Part shown: positions 27,523 to 35,607 of the stretch, piece after piece
How positions within the stretch are numbered: position 1 is the stretch's first letter
Layout of the letters: each line of letters opens with the position of its first letter
NCBI GenBank assembly: GCA_019638625.1
Contig: JAHBTK010000008.1
Span: 124,001 to 188,000, forward strand
Origin: Chitinophagaceae bacterium
GTDB taxonomy: Bacteria; Bacteroidota; Bacteroidia; Chitinophagales; Chitinophagaceae
DNA length: 64,000 bases
Reading direction: 5' to 3'
Notes under the pieces: generated by a model
Seen by the model: the letters and a program-made list of their open reading frames with translations, nothing else
Database searches by the model: none
What the model was told of the DNA's origin: nothing
Position numbers and translations under genes: made by a program

Positions 27523-29127
27523 TTAGCTGTTCATGCTGGCAAGAAACTCGTAGTTGTCCTTGGTACCCCGCATTCTTTTCAGCAATTCGCTCATGGCTTC
27601 TTCCGTATTCATATCCGCCAGGTAGTTCCTGAGCAGGTGCATACGTTTCAGCACATCTTTATCCAGCAACAGATCTTCGCGCCGGGTGGAAGATGCTACC
27701 AGGTCGATAGCAGGGTAAACACGCTTGTTGGCCAGTCGCCTGTCAAGCTGCAGTTCCATATTACCGGTTCCCTTGAACTCTTCAAAGATCACCTCATCCA
27801 TTTTAGAGCCGGTATCAATTAATGCCGTCGCCAGGATGGTCAGGGATCCGCCATTTTCAATTTTTCTCGCCGCGCCGAAGAATTGTTTGGGTTTTTGCAT
27901 CGCGTTGGCTTCCACACCGCCCGACAACACTTTACCGGAGGCCGGCGCTACCGTATTGTGCGCTCTTGCCAAACGGGTAATAGAGTCCAGCAATATCACC
28001 ACATCGTGTCCGCATTCTACCAATCGCTTGGCCTTCTGCAGTGCAATCGTGGATACTTTCACGTGCTTTTCAGCCGGCTCATCAAAAGTAGAAGCAATTA
28101 CTTCCGCTTTCACACTTCTTTCCATATCTGTTACCTCTTCCGGCCTTTCATCCACCAGCACGATCATCAGATAACACTCAGGATGATTTTCTGCAATAGC
28201 ATTGGCAACATCTTTTAACAGAACCGTTTTACCGGTTTTGGGTTGCGCCACTATCAGTCCTCTCTGTCCTTTACCAATAGGGGAAAAGAGATCGATGATG
28301 CGTGTGCTGTATAATGAGGGCGATGTAAACAGATTCAGTTTTTCGTATGGGAACAACGGTGTCAGATAGTCGAAAGGAACCCTGTCTCTTACTTCTTCCG
28401 GTGATTTTCCGTTAATATACTCTACTTTCAGCAGGGCAAAATATTTTTCTCCTTCTTTGGGTGGGCGAACAGAACCGGAGACGGTATCTCCTGTTTTTAA
28501 TCCGAACAGTTTTATCTGGGAGGGAGAAACATAAACATCATCGGGGGATGACAGATAGTTATAGTCACTGCTTCTCAGGAAGCCATAACCGTCCGGCATC
28601 ATTTCCAGTACGCCTTCACTCATTACCACTCCGTCAAACTCTATATTGAAGAGCTGTTCTTTTTTATTGAAAAAAGGCTTCTTCTCTACGGGGAGCTCTT
28701 CCGTCATTTCGCTCAACTCTGCCACGTCAACAGCAGATTCAGCTTCAAGCGCCATTTCTTCTTCCACCGGTTCGGAAGCAGACTCCACCTCCGGTTCGGA
28801 TTTTGCCTTTTTTATAACCTTCTTGTCATTTTTGTCATTGGATTTAGGTTCGGATTTTTTCTTCCTGCCGGCAGTGGCAGGTTTGGGTTCCTCCGTTTCC
28901 ACAATGGCTTCCTCAGTAATATTGGCCGTAGAAGTCTTTACCACCCTTTTGCGTTTGGGTTTTTCGCCGGTGGACTTTGTATCGCTGTTTTCCAAAGCCT
29001 GCTTGTCCAATATTTTATATATAAGCTCCTGCTTGTCCAGTTTTTTTGCATTAGCTATACCTAATTGCTCAGCAATATCAAGCAGTTCAGGAACGAGCAT
29101 GTCGTTCAATTGCAGAATGTCGTACAT
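27523..29127 (-). CDS. rho: transcription termination factor Rho
   Basis: RNA-dependent hexameric ATPase that terminates transcription. The 534-residue protein has an N-terminal Rho-N helix domain (MYDILQLNDMLVPELLDIAE) and a long acidic/lysine-rich insert at about 50-165, typical of Bacteroidota Rho. The cold-shock-type RNA-binding domain follows (MPDGYGFLRSSDYNYLSSPD), then the ATPase core with Walker A VAQPKTGKTVLLKD, LVDERPEEVTDM, VVILLDSITRLARAHN and GGSLTILATALIDTGS. ATG 29127 is chosen because it begins the Rho-N fold. The upstream 44 codons of open frame lie downstream of a -7 box and look like 5' leader. Confidence 0.97.
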   Translation of the reverse strand: MYDILQLNDMLVPELLDIAEQLGIANAKKLDKQELIYKILDKQALENSDTKSTGEKPKRKRVVKTSTANITEEAIVETEEPKPATAGRKKKSEPKSNDKNDKKVIKKAKSEPEVESASEPVEEEMALEAESAVDVAELSEMTEELPVEKKPFFNKKEQLFNIEFDGVVMSEGVLEMMPDGYGFLRSSDYNYLSSPDDVYVSPSQIKLFGLKTGDTVSGSVRPPKEGEKYFALLKVEYINGKSPEEVRDRVPFDYLTPLFPYEKLNLFTSPSLYSTRIIDLFSPIGKGQRGLIVAQPKTGKTVLLKDVANAIAENHPECYLMIVLVDERPEEVTDMERSVKAEVIASTFDEPAEKHVKVSTIALQKAKRLVECGHDVVILLDSITRLARAHNTVAPASGKVLSGGVEANAMQKPKQFFGAARKIENGGSLTILATALIDTGSKMDEVIFEEFKGTGNMELQLDRRLANKRVYPAIDLVASSTRREDLLLDKDVLKRMHLLRNYLADMNTEEAMSELLKRMRGTKDNYEFLASMNS

Positions 29128-29256
29128 AGAAGTAGAAATAAATACTAAATAGTGGTTCTCATCAAAAACGAAATCGTTGGAAGAGAAACGTTGAAATGTA
29201 ATTTTTGGTTGAATGAAAATTGGTGCGGAATGACTAAACCTGATAGAATCCTGGAG

Positions 29257-29264
29257 CAAAAATA
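29257..29264 (-). promoter_or_regulatory. -7 promoter box for rho
   Basis: Minus-strand TATTTTTG, a perfect TAnnTTTG, implies an mRNA leader of roughly 120-130 bases before the rho ATG. A TTG lies 26 bases upstream, a little too far. Rho is autoregulated through its leader in other bacteria, so the long leader may matter. Confidence 0.35.
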
Positions 29265-29334
29265 AGAACTGATCAGTTAGATTCCAGTGGCAATGTTACA
29301 TTTATTTTCTGAAAACTAAAAAAAAATTACCTCC

Positions 29335-29342
29335 TATCTTTG
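29335..29342 (+). promoter_or_regulatory. -7 promoter box for asnS
   Basis: TATCTTTG is a perfect TAnnTTTG 59 bases before the asnS ATG. No clear -33 TTG is seen. A short GCCG/CGGC inverted repeat followed by six Ts lies in the leader at about 29369-29391, too short to call a terminator. Confidence 0.4.
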
Positions 29343-29401
29343 CCGTCCGGTAAAAAAAATGTCATTTGCCGCGGTTATAACGGCTTTTTTAAAAAAAATA
29401 T

Positions 29402-30838
29402 ATGTTCAACCAGAGAATAAAAATCAGGGATTTACTGAAATCCGAACCTGAGAACCAACAGGTGACGGTAATGGGCTGGGTTCGTAGCTTTAGAAACAAT
29501 CAGTTTATAGCGCTGAATGACGGTTCGTGCAATGCCAATATACAGGTGGTGGCCGAACTGGGGAAATTTGACGAATCCCTGCTGAAACGCTTCACCATTT
29601 CTGCTGCGCTTAAAGTGACCGGAACGGTGATCCCCTCTCTTGGCAAAGGACAAAAGCTGGAACTTAAAGCGGAAACCATAGAAGTTTTGGGTGACAGCGA
29701 CCCCGAAGAATACAAGCTTCAACCCAAAAAGCACAGCCTTGAGTTCCTGAGGGAAATAGCTCATTTGCGCTTCAGGACCAACACTTTTGCCGCTATCTTC
29801 CGCATCAGGCATGCGCTGGCATTCGCTATTCACAAGTTTTTCAACGAAAGGGGGTTCGTGTACCTGCATACGCCCATCATCACCGCCAGCGATGCCGAAG
29901 GGGCAGGCGAGATGTTCAGGGTTACCACGTTGCCTATCGACAACCCACCCAGGAACGAAGATGGTTCGGTTAATTTCAAAGAGGATTTTTTCGGCCGCGC
30001 TACCAACCTGACGGTAAGCGGGCAGTTGGAGGGTGAGCTGGCGGCTACCGCATTGGGTGAGATCTATACGTTCGGCCCCACCTTCCGGGCGGAGAACTCC
30101 AATACCCCCAGGCACCTGGCGGAGTTCTGGATGATAGAGCCGGAAATGGCATTCTGCGACCTGGAAGATAATATGGACCTGGCCGAAGCTTTTATCAAAT
30201 ACATTATCCGCTATGTAATGGAACATAACAGCGAAGACCTTGAGTTCCTGGCACAGCGGCTTGCAGAGGAAGAAAAACAGTTACCGCAGGATAAAAGAAG
30301 CGAACTCGGGTTGATAGAGAAACTGAAATTCGTGGTAGACAACCCGTTTGAAAGGATCACCTACACCGAGGCTATTGACATCCTGCTGCAATCCACTCCT
30401 TACAAAAAGAAAAAGTTCCTGTACCCGGTAGAATGGGGCATTGATATGCAGAGTGAGCATGAACGTTACCTGGTAGAAAAACATTTTAAAAAGCCGGTGA
30501 TCGTCACCAATTATCCGGCAAAAATAAAAGCCTTCTATATGCGGCAGAACGAGGACGGAAAGACCGTTGCCGCTATGGACATCCTGGCGCCGGGCATCGG
30601 GGAAATTGTAGGGGGTTCGCAAAGAGAAGAGCGGATGGACAAACTGGAGCAGCGGATGAAGGAAATGAATGTATCCACCGAAGAGCTTTGGTGGTACCTG
30701 GATACCCGCCGTTTCGGTACCGTGCCGCATGCCGGGTTTGGACTGGGTTTCGAAAGGATGGTACAGTTTGTAACGGGCATGAGCAATATCCGCGACGCGA
30801 TCCCTTTTCCGAGAACACCTAAAAATGCCGAATTCTAA
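29402..30838 (+). CDS. asnS: asparaginyl-tRNA synthetase
   Basis: Class IIb aminoacyl-tRNA synthetase charging tRNA-Asn. The 478-residue protein has an OB-fold anticodon domain (VTVMGWVRSFRNNQFIALND), motif 2 TFGPTFRAENSNTPRHLAEF and motif 3 GFGLGFERMVQFVTGMSNIR near the end, followed by PFPRTP. The asparagine-type rather than aspartate-type sequence around motif 2, and the length, fit AsnRS. It is divergent from rho and transcribed alone. Confidence 0.97.
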   Translation: MFNQRIKIRDLLKSEPENQQVTVMGWVRSFRNNQFIALNDGSCNANIQVVAELGKFDESLLKRFTISAALKVTGTVIPSLGKGQKLELKAETIEVLGDSDPEEYKLQPKKHSLEFLREIAHLRFRTNTFAAIFRIRHALAFAIHKFFNERGFVYLHTPIITASDAEGAGEMFRVTTLPIDNPPRNEDGSVNFKEDFFGRATNLTVSGQLEGELAATALGEIYTFGPTFRAENSNTPRHLAEFWMIEPEMAFCDLEDNMDLAEAFIKYIIRYVMEHNSEDLEFLAQRLAEEEKQLPQDKRSELGLIEKLKFVVDNPFERITYTEAIDILLQSTPYKKKKFLYPVEWGIDMQSEHERYLVEKHFKKPVIVTNYPAKIKAFYMRQNEDGKTVAAMDILAPGIGEIVGGSQREERMDKLEQRMKEMNVSTEELWWYLDTRRFGTVPHAGFGLGFERMVQFVTGMSNIRDAIPFPRTPKNAEF

Positions 30839-30956
30839 GAGGTATAAGCAACAGTACCCAGGGACTTTGTTTTGCATTGCCGGACGGAACTACCACGACA
30901 GGGAAGCGTCTGCCTGCGCCTGAAGCAATATTTGTGGCCGTTAAAAATACTTTGCT

Positions 30957-32084
30957 TTATAATGGCGAAAATACAGGTCCGACAGACAATGCCCTTTTGA
31001 TCTCCTTTTCCACGATCCCGTCTTCATATCCGAACCACGTTGAAATAACCCTTTTAGCAGGAGAAATCAGGACAAATGTCGGTGTGCCCGTTACAGAGTA
31101 TTTACTGCAGGCATCAGAATATTTGGTTCCTTCGCTCCAAATACTTAACCATGTTAAACTATCGGTTTCGGAAGCATTTAGCCATGTGGTCTTGTCATTT
31201 ATAAAATAACTTACAAACGATACAGAGTCTTTGTACTCCCGGCTCAGCCGCCTCAACTCTGACATAGATATGTGACTCCAGTAGCAACCGACACCTGCAA
31301 ATTGTAGCAGGATATATTTATTTTCTATTTCTGAAAGCCTGAGAGCATTACCCTTTGTATTTATTGCTTCAAAATCATTGTATTGATCTCCCGGCCCCGG
31401 TTTGGGAAAATTGATCTGAGTAAGTATTGACTTGCCAAATTTACTATGCTTCAATTCACCCGATAAGTTGTTGTACAGTTTCTTTAATGTATCAACCTGA
31501 AAATCACGGCGGTAATTGTACAGTACCAACGCTATGTACGAGTTAAAGTTGTCTTTAATAAAACTGGTCTTCCATATCTCCAGAGAATCTCCGAGTTCTT
31601 TTACGCTTGCAACTGCCTGTTTTTTTTCAACCGTGTTAACACTGTCCGGAAAGAGCTTCAACCTTGCTTTCTCTCTACTCAGCCTTAGGTTCCAGGCATG
31701 GAGCTGCTTATTATAACTTTCAGCTTTTTTCTGAATAGGAGAGCCCGTCGTACTAATGTTATGAGGCATGTCTGAAATATCGCCTTCTACCTGAACTGTT
31801 TCGTTGCCGATAAGTAAATCCGTATAAAAAAGGTTCCCTTTTTGAAGCTCTTTAAGTCCGGAAATTATTCTCAACTCTTCAGGAGCATCAGGTAATTTTC
31901 CACTGAACCGGAACCTGCTTTTGTTAACAAATGCGCTGTCAAGGTATTCACCTGTACTGATATTTTGTAACATTACCTGTGTACTGTCTGTAATCCCGGT
32001 GATATATCCTGTTATCACAAACCCGGGAGGTTTCTTATAAGACGTGAGAAAAATAACAATTAAGAAGAAACAGATTTTTCGCAT
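30957..32084 (-). CDS. degenerate TlpA/DUF4369-like exported protein
   Basis: A 375-residue exported protein of the common Bacteroidota layout: an N-terminal DUF4369-like beta domain (about 22-105, GFVITGYITGITDSTQVMLQ), a helical middle, and a C-terminal thioredoxin fold (about 228-365). Two hallmark cysteines are missing. The expected lipobox Cys is Tyr16 (FLTSY then KK, where FLTSC-KK would be usual). The CxxC active site is C267-Y-W-S270. The remaining fold, with a GTPTFVLISP cis-Pro loop, is intact. It may therefore be a non-redox structural variant or a gene beginning to decay. Its neighbour upstream is a GH3 pseudogene. Confidence 0.78.
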   Translation of the reverse strand: MRKICFFLIVIFLTSYKKPPGFVITGYITGITDSTQVMLQNISTGEYLDSAFVNKSRFRFSGKLPDAPEELRIISGLKELQKGNLFYTDLLIGNETVQVEGDISDMPHNISTTGSPIQKKAESYNKQLHAWNLRLSREKARLKLFPDSVNTVEKKQAVASVKELGDSLEIWKTSFIKDNFNSYIALVLYNYRRDFQVDTLKKLYNNLSGELKHSKFGKSILTQINFPKPGPGDQYNDFEAINTKGNALRLSEIENKYILLQFAGVGCYWSHISMSELRRLSREYKDSVSFVSYFINDKTTWLNASETDSLTWLSIWSEGTKYSDACSKYSVTGTPTFVLISPAKRVISTWFGYEDGIVEKEIKRALSVGPVFSPL

Positions 32085-32183
32085 GGGGACTAATATTTAT
32101 TATTGCGCCGGAACAAGAAAAGCCCGCTAAATATACTACATATTACAGAACGGGGTCTGCCCCGCTTGAGTTTCAGCGCTTAG

Positions 32184-32446
32184 TCATTGCCCGGGTTGTA
32201 ACCAACAAACCTGCTGCTTAGAAAAAGCCTGCCAGTCTTCCGGGAGTTGCCCTTTCATTACACGCGGAAATTAATGCTGCCCACTCAGTTTACCCGTTTG
32301 CCTCCATAAAGCTCATAAACTCCTTTTCCGGCAGCACTGTCACAAATACATCCTTTAAACGCGCTTTTGCGTTCAACGGCATAATCATCATTCAGTCGCC
32401 TCAGGTGTTTATCAATAGCTGTTTTTAAAGCCCCCGGATCTACACA
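32184..32446 (-). pseudogene. GH3-family C-terminal remnant
   Basis: The spacer between the TlpA-like and PDZ genes holds a decayed end of a GH3 auxin-responsive-promoter family gene, an acyl-adenylating fold widespread in Bacteroidota. Translating the minus strand and stitching frames gives LKTAIDKHLRRLNDDYAVER, then KDVFVTVLPEKEFMSFMEAN, then KLSGQH-stop-FPRVMKGQ and LPEDWQAF. This is the typical GH3 tail with its KLxGQHKFPRV signature. Two single-base insertions (near 32359 and 32291) and one nonsense change (Lys AAA to TAA near 32272) break it. No upstream GH3 sequence remains, as the PDZ gene stop lies only about 40 bases away. Confidence 0.7.
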
Positions 32447-32484
32447 GGTTGTCTTCTATGTTGCTAACCCCTGTAATAAACCCG

Positions 32485-33537
32485 TTAAAGATTGGTCGTC
32501 TTTAATTTTTTGGGCACTTTAATTTCCACTTCCTTCACAGTACCCTTACGAAGCAAACGGACAGTATAGGCTGATTTGGCTTTTACCTTCGACAACTCCC
32601 GGCGGGCATCATCCGTACTATTGATTTCGTTACCATCAATTGCGGTAACCAGGTCATCTTTTTCAATTCCGGCTTTAGCGGCCAGCGATTCCGGCTCCAG
32701 GTCCAGCACTTTCACTCCTTTTCCTTCCTCTGTATCCTGTATGCGGATGCCGAGCTGCGGTCTGTTCCAGTTTTCTCCAAAGTATTCAAACTCCCGTGCC
32801 ATCTTATCTCCCAGGTCATTAAAATAAAATGACCTTGCCACCGCAGATCGGGAATGACTGTCGAGTTTCGCCGTCACTTTTTGTTGTTTTTTACCGCGGA
32901 TATATTTTATTTCCACTTCATCGCCGGCTTTCATATTGCCGATAGCTTCTGAAAGAGAAGAAGGATCGGTAATATCCGTCTTACCCACCGCTACAATAAT
33001 ATCATCCTTTGCCAGCCCGGCTTTTTTGGCGGGACTGTTATCAACCACTTCGGTTATTCTGGCGCCCCTGTCATTCTTTTCAGTGTACACCCCCAGCCTG
33101 GCTTTGCTTTCAAACAGGATGGTATCCGCCCAGGGCGCATACACGCCCGGAGGAGTGGGCGGCATAGGAGGCATCGGTGGCACCGGCGCAAAAGCAAACC
33201 CCTCCCCGGACCTGAACGTCCAGTTCATTCTCTCCAGGTTTCTCTGTGCCCGCTCCGCATTCCTTTGCATTCTCTCGGCCTTTCGCTGCATCAGGTCTAC
33301 ATTCCGCTGAACAACATCCACATCCACATTGATATCACCCAGTTCCGTAATGTCTTTCCCATTCATGGTTACCTTGTCCCCGTCTATCACGATGGTCATT
33401 TTATCATCGCTTCCAGCCTTTTTCCGGATGATTATTTCTTTTTCCTTTGTATCCTGCGAGCGGGTGTCCCGGGAAACAAGAACAGCCGCTGAAGTTAATA
33501 GAAAGCTTAATGTAAGCTTGTACAAAAGTGTGGACAT
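32485..33537 (-). CDS. exported protein with two PDZ domains
   Basis: A 350-residue periplasmic protein with a signal peptide (hydrophobic residues 6-22) and a coiled, Arg/Asn/Met-rich helix at about 75-107 (repeats of QRNAERAQRN type). A Pro-rich linker follows (PVPPMPPMPPTPPG). PDZ 1 lies at about 150-215 (LGVYTEKNDRGARITEVVDN, SPAKKAGLAKDDIIVAVG) and PDZ 2 at about 262-340 (LGIRIQDTEEGKGVKVLDLE, AAKAGIEKDDLVTAIDG). No protease domain is present, unlike DegP, so it is more likely a scaffold or anti-sigma/protease adaptor (inference). Two palindromes lie over and upstream of its promoter. Confidence 0.82.
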   Translation of the reverse strand: MSTLLYKLTLSFLLTSAAVLVSRDTRSQDTKEKEIIIRKKAGSDDKMTIVIDGDKVTMNGKDITELGDINVDVDVVQRNVDLMQRKAERMQRNAERAQRNLERMNWTFRSGEGFAFAPVPPMPPMPPTPPGVYAPWADTILFESKARLGVYTEKNDRGARITEVVDNSPAKKAGLAKDDIIVAVGKTDITDPSSLSEAIGNMKAGDEVEIKYIRGKKQQKVTAKLDSHSRSAVARSFYFNDLGDKMAREFEYFGENWNRPQLGIRIQDTEEGKGVKVLDLEPESLAAKAGIEKDDLVTAIDGNEINSTDDARRELSKVKAKSAYTVRLLRKGTVKEVEIKVPKKLKTTNL

Positions 33538-33559
33538 ATGTTTTGATTTTTGAATTACG

Positions 33560-33589
33560 AAAACTTTAGTAGATCAAAACTAAAGTTTT
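33560..33589 (-). promoter_or_regulatory. inverted-repeat operator overlapping the PDZ gene promoter
   Basis: Perfect 10-base arms AAAACTTTAG and CTAAAGTTTT separated by 10 bases, 23 bases before the PDZ ATG. A minus-strand TAGTTTTG (33575-33582, perfect TAnnTTTG -7 box) lies across the spacer and the right arm. A protein bound to the repeat would therefore cover the promoter. Confidence 0.5.
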
Positions 33590-33603
33590 TTCCTGAAATA
33601 CGA

Positions 33604-33620
33604 AACATTTCGGAAATGTT
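33604..33620. promoter_or_regulatory. second palindrome upstream of the PDZ gene
   Basis: AACATTTC-G-GAAATGTT, perfect 8-base arms about a single base, centred about 34 bases upstream of the -7 box. It may be an activator or repressor site. It could alternatively be a weak stop for the preceding membrane gene, but no T-run follows. Confidence 0.4.
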
Positions 33621-33640
33621 AAAATATTGCTGTTGCCGGG

Positions 33641-34156
33641 TTATTTTGCCGTGAATATTTCGAGCTGGCGGAGGTAGATTTTATTATGGCGGTACACAAA
33701 ATATTCGGTACCGGTCATGATCAATCCGGCTATAACTAAGGCAATGCCCACCCCTGCCAGCAAAGGATTACCCTGCCGGTAATATATCCAGAGAAATGCG
33801 CCGACCATCAGAATGACACCTTCTATTATCAAAAAACGTTGAATAGCACGCACGGATCTTACCACTTCAGGAAGCTCTTTTGTTTTGAGCTTCCCGGGAT
33901 CCAGGTCAAATGAATATACCGCTTCTATCCGCCGGTTTTTCAGTGCCTCTTCCCTGCTGTATGCCGAATAACCCAGGAAAAGCTGTAACAGGCCCAGCAC
34001 CACAAACCCTGCCGCCATCCCCCTGGTCAGCCCCGTTTTAAAAAACACCAACAGAACAATGGCAGCCAAAATGGCGGTGGCGCCGGCCAGCATCATGAAG
34101 ACCGCCGCGTTTTTCTCAGCAATAAAATATTGTTCAATATCTGCCCTGGTGAGCAT
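33641..34156 (-). CDS. four-helix membrane protein of unknown function
   Basis: A 171-residue protein with four hydrophobic helices at about 17-40, 46-64, 108-127 and 133-152. A polar loop (about 66-105, with the basic run LKNRRIEAVYSFDLDPGKLK) separates the two pairs. No signal peptide or family motif is recognised. It lies upstream of the PDZ gene on the same strand, 103 bases away, with regulatory palindromes between, so the two are probably separate units. Confidence 0.65.
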   Translation of the reverse strand: MLTRADIEQYFIAEKNAAVFMMLAGATAILAAIVLLVFFKTGLTRGMAAGFVVLGLLQLFLGYSAYSREEALKNRRIEAVYSFDLDPGKLKTKELPEVVRSVRAIQRFLIIEGVILMVGAFLWIYYRQGNPLLAGVGIALVIAGLIMTGTEYFVYRHNKIYLRQLEIFTAK

Positions 34157-34241
34157 ATGTTTACATTTTCACCCTGAAAGTAACATTATTTTTTGTGCTG
34201 TTATAAAATTATGGTTTGACAAAATCTGCTAAATTTAGTTT

Positions 34242-34718
34242 ATGGAAATGGAATGGTTAAAATCCGGAATAACACCGCTGAAAGAACTGATCGCTTTTTT
34301 GCAGAAAAAGTCGCAGACCAATAATATTCATAAAAAGCAACTGATAAAAGAACTCAGAAACAACCTGAATGTATTCAGAAACGGGTTCCTTAATAATGCC
34401 TCCTTTGATACCATTGTAGAATTGCTGAGCAATGACGCCTTCCAGGAGGCTGTGAAGAATAACTTTTCCTTTAAGAAACTGAGAAGCGGGAAAATTTTAC
34501 CGGAGCATATCCAGGACGAAAGAAATAAAAAATACGAAGGTTGGGATGCCGAAAGGCTGACCGACAAAATAGATGAAAAAGTGGTGGAGCTCCGGAATAT
34601 CCGGAAAATGAATGCCGGCACTTTTAAAGGGGTGAAAAACAATATTTCACTGATGATGAGTAACCTCTTTTTCCGTATGAAACTGCTGGCGGACTTCATT
34701 CTATCCGGCCAGGATTGA
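34242..34718 (+). CDS. uncharacterised soluble helical protein
   Basis: A 158-residue, lysine/asparagine-rich protein without signal peptide or membrane segment, predicted to be mostly helical from its heptad-like pattern (LIKELRNNLNVFRNGFL; LTDKIDEKVVELRNIRKM). No family is recognised. ATG 34242 starts MEMEW; ATG 34248 is an alternative. A near-consensus -7 box (TAAATTTA) ends just upstream of the ATG. It is divergent from the four-helix membrane gene, with an 85-base spacer. Confidence 0.6.
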   Translation: MEMEWLKSGITPLKELIAFLQKKSQTNNIHKKQLIKELRNNLNVFRNGFLNNASFDTIVELLSNDAFQEAVKNNFSFKKLRSGKILPEHIQDERNKKYEGWDAERLTDKIDEKVVELRNIRKMNAGTFKGVKNNISLMMSNLFFRMKLLADFILSGQD

Positions 34719-34789
34719 TATTTGATAATGCTCCCGATTATCTGCTTCATAGATTTCGTTCAACCGCCTGTTTTCACAGGTATAAGTGA

Positions 34790-34820
34790 TTGCCCCCATG
34801 AAATACTAAGTGTAATTTTG
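34790..34820 (+). promoter_or_regulatory. complete Bacteroidota promoter for the first small paralogue
   Basis: TTG at 34790-34792, a 20-base spacer and TAATTTTG at 34813-34820: a full -33/-7 promoter of the Bacteroidota type. The expected start is around 34826 and the ATG is at 34841. Confidence 0.6.
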
Positions 34821-34840
34821 TACCGGATAAAGTTACAAGA

Positions 34841-35089
34841 ATGAAAGCTAAACTGAAAACACGGTCATTTATTGACACCCTGATATTTGACCTGGGGGAA
34901 ACATCATTATTCCGCGCCACCCTGCTGGATGGTGAAGGAAAAGTTTGCAGCACGCTAACAACGGAATTTGCACCGGGATTGAAGACCTTCTGCTGGAGTG
35001 GGTTCAACGACCTGCCTTATGGAGAATATACCCTGGAACTCACCAATGAAGATCACAAGGAGGTCCTTTCCCTTGTAAAAAGGATATAA
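34841..35089 (+). CDS. small conserved protein, paralogue of 35608-35859
   Basis: An 82-residue protein with no signal peptide, about 45% identical by eye to the gene at 35608. Shared blocks are SFIDT/NFIDT, GKVCS, a W-x-G-x-N-x-LPYG-x-Y-x-LEL block at about 51-66, and the exact ending LVKRI. The W-G-LPYG-Y-L pattern resembles the last strands of FlgD/T9SS-sorting-type Ig folds, but the protein is far too short and lacks an export signal. It has a complete promoter of its own, so it is very likely expressed. The function is unknown. Confidence 0.7.
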   Translation: MKAKLKTRSFIDTLIFDLGETSLFRATLLDGEGKVCSTLTTEFAPGLKTFCWSGFNDLPYGEYTLELTNEDHKEVLSLVKRI

Positions 35090-35131
35090 CCCTCCAAAAA
35101 AAATCTGTTACCTTTTGATAAGTTTTGACGA

Positions 35132-35179
35132 ACAGCGCAGGCGGCCCGAACCGGTTTTTTCCCGGGAAGGTTGCGCTGT
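35132..35179. ncRNA. structured hairpin downstream of zapA (possible small RNA)
   Basis: Outer stem ACAGCGCA / TGCGCTGT (8 base pairs) encloses an internal loop and an inner CCCG/CGGG stem with a GC-rich loop. It lies between the convergent small paralogue and zapA, 23 bases after the zapA stop. In some Bacteroidota 6S RNA sits next to zapA (family knowledge), but this element is too short to be called 6S. No T-run follows on either strand, so it is not a standard terminator. Confidence 0.25.
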
Positions 35180-35202
35180 GCAGGATGTCATTCAGCCCTA
35201 TT

Positions 35203-35490
35203 TTACCCTTCAAGGGTTTTATTCAACTGTTCGTCCATACGCCTGAACACTTCTTCCAGGTCTTTTTCCAGTACCGTCTCTTTTCCGCTCTGGGCCTGCG
35301 TTGCATACCACAGCAACACCATAGATATATAATCCTGCATATCCTTCCCGGCAAATTCGGTTTTAAACTCAATGATCTTATCGTTGATTATTTTCAGGGT
35401 TTTTCGCACCTGTTCTTCATCGTTCCTATTGATCTTTATGCGGTAGGTTCTGTCGCCGATGGCCACATTGACCGTTATGAGCTCTTGCAT
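35203..35490 (-). CDS. zapA: ZapA, cell-division FtsZ-associated protein
   Basis: ZapA binds and bundles FtsZ at the division ring. The 95-residue protein has the family N-terminus ELITVNVAIGDRTYRIKINR, a helix with VRKTLKIINDKIIEFKTEFA, then AGKDMQDYISMVLLWYATQA and a C-terminal coiled-coil helix. ATG 35490 is chosen because the family begins there; ATG 35520 would add ten unrelated residues. Its usual partners, the coiled-coil gene and pheT, lie upstream on the same strand, but a plus-strand gene (35608-35859) is placed between them here. Confidence 0.9.
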   Translation of the reverse strand: MQELITVNVAIGDRTYRIKINRNDEEQVRKTLKIINDKIIEFKTEFAGKDMQDYISMVLLWYATQAQSGKETVLEKDLEEVFRRMDEQLNKTLEG

Positions 35491-35607
35491 TTGCAGATAA
35501 TTATGTTTAAATTTATTCACATCTTATAAACACAGGATCGTTTATGCCCATAAAAATAATGGTTGCGGAATCAATCCTGCATTATTAATCAGTAATCCTT
35601 TGAAACC

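Noticed and set aside
29369..29391. GCCG/CGGC repeat with six Ts as an asnS attenuator
   Set aside because: The stem is only four base pairs and the leader contains no codon bias or alternative pairing that would make an attenuator.
35090..35202. 6S RNA gene next to zapA
   Set aside because: The spacer is only 113 bases and the visible fold is a single hairpin; a 6S RNA needs about 180 bases with a large central bubble.
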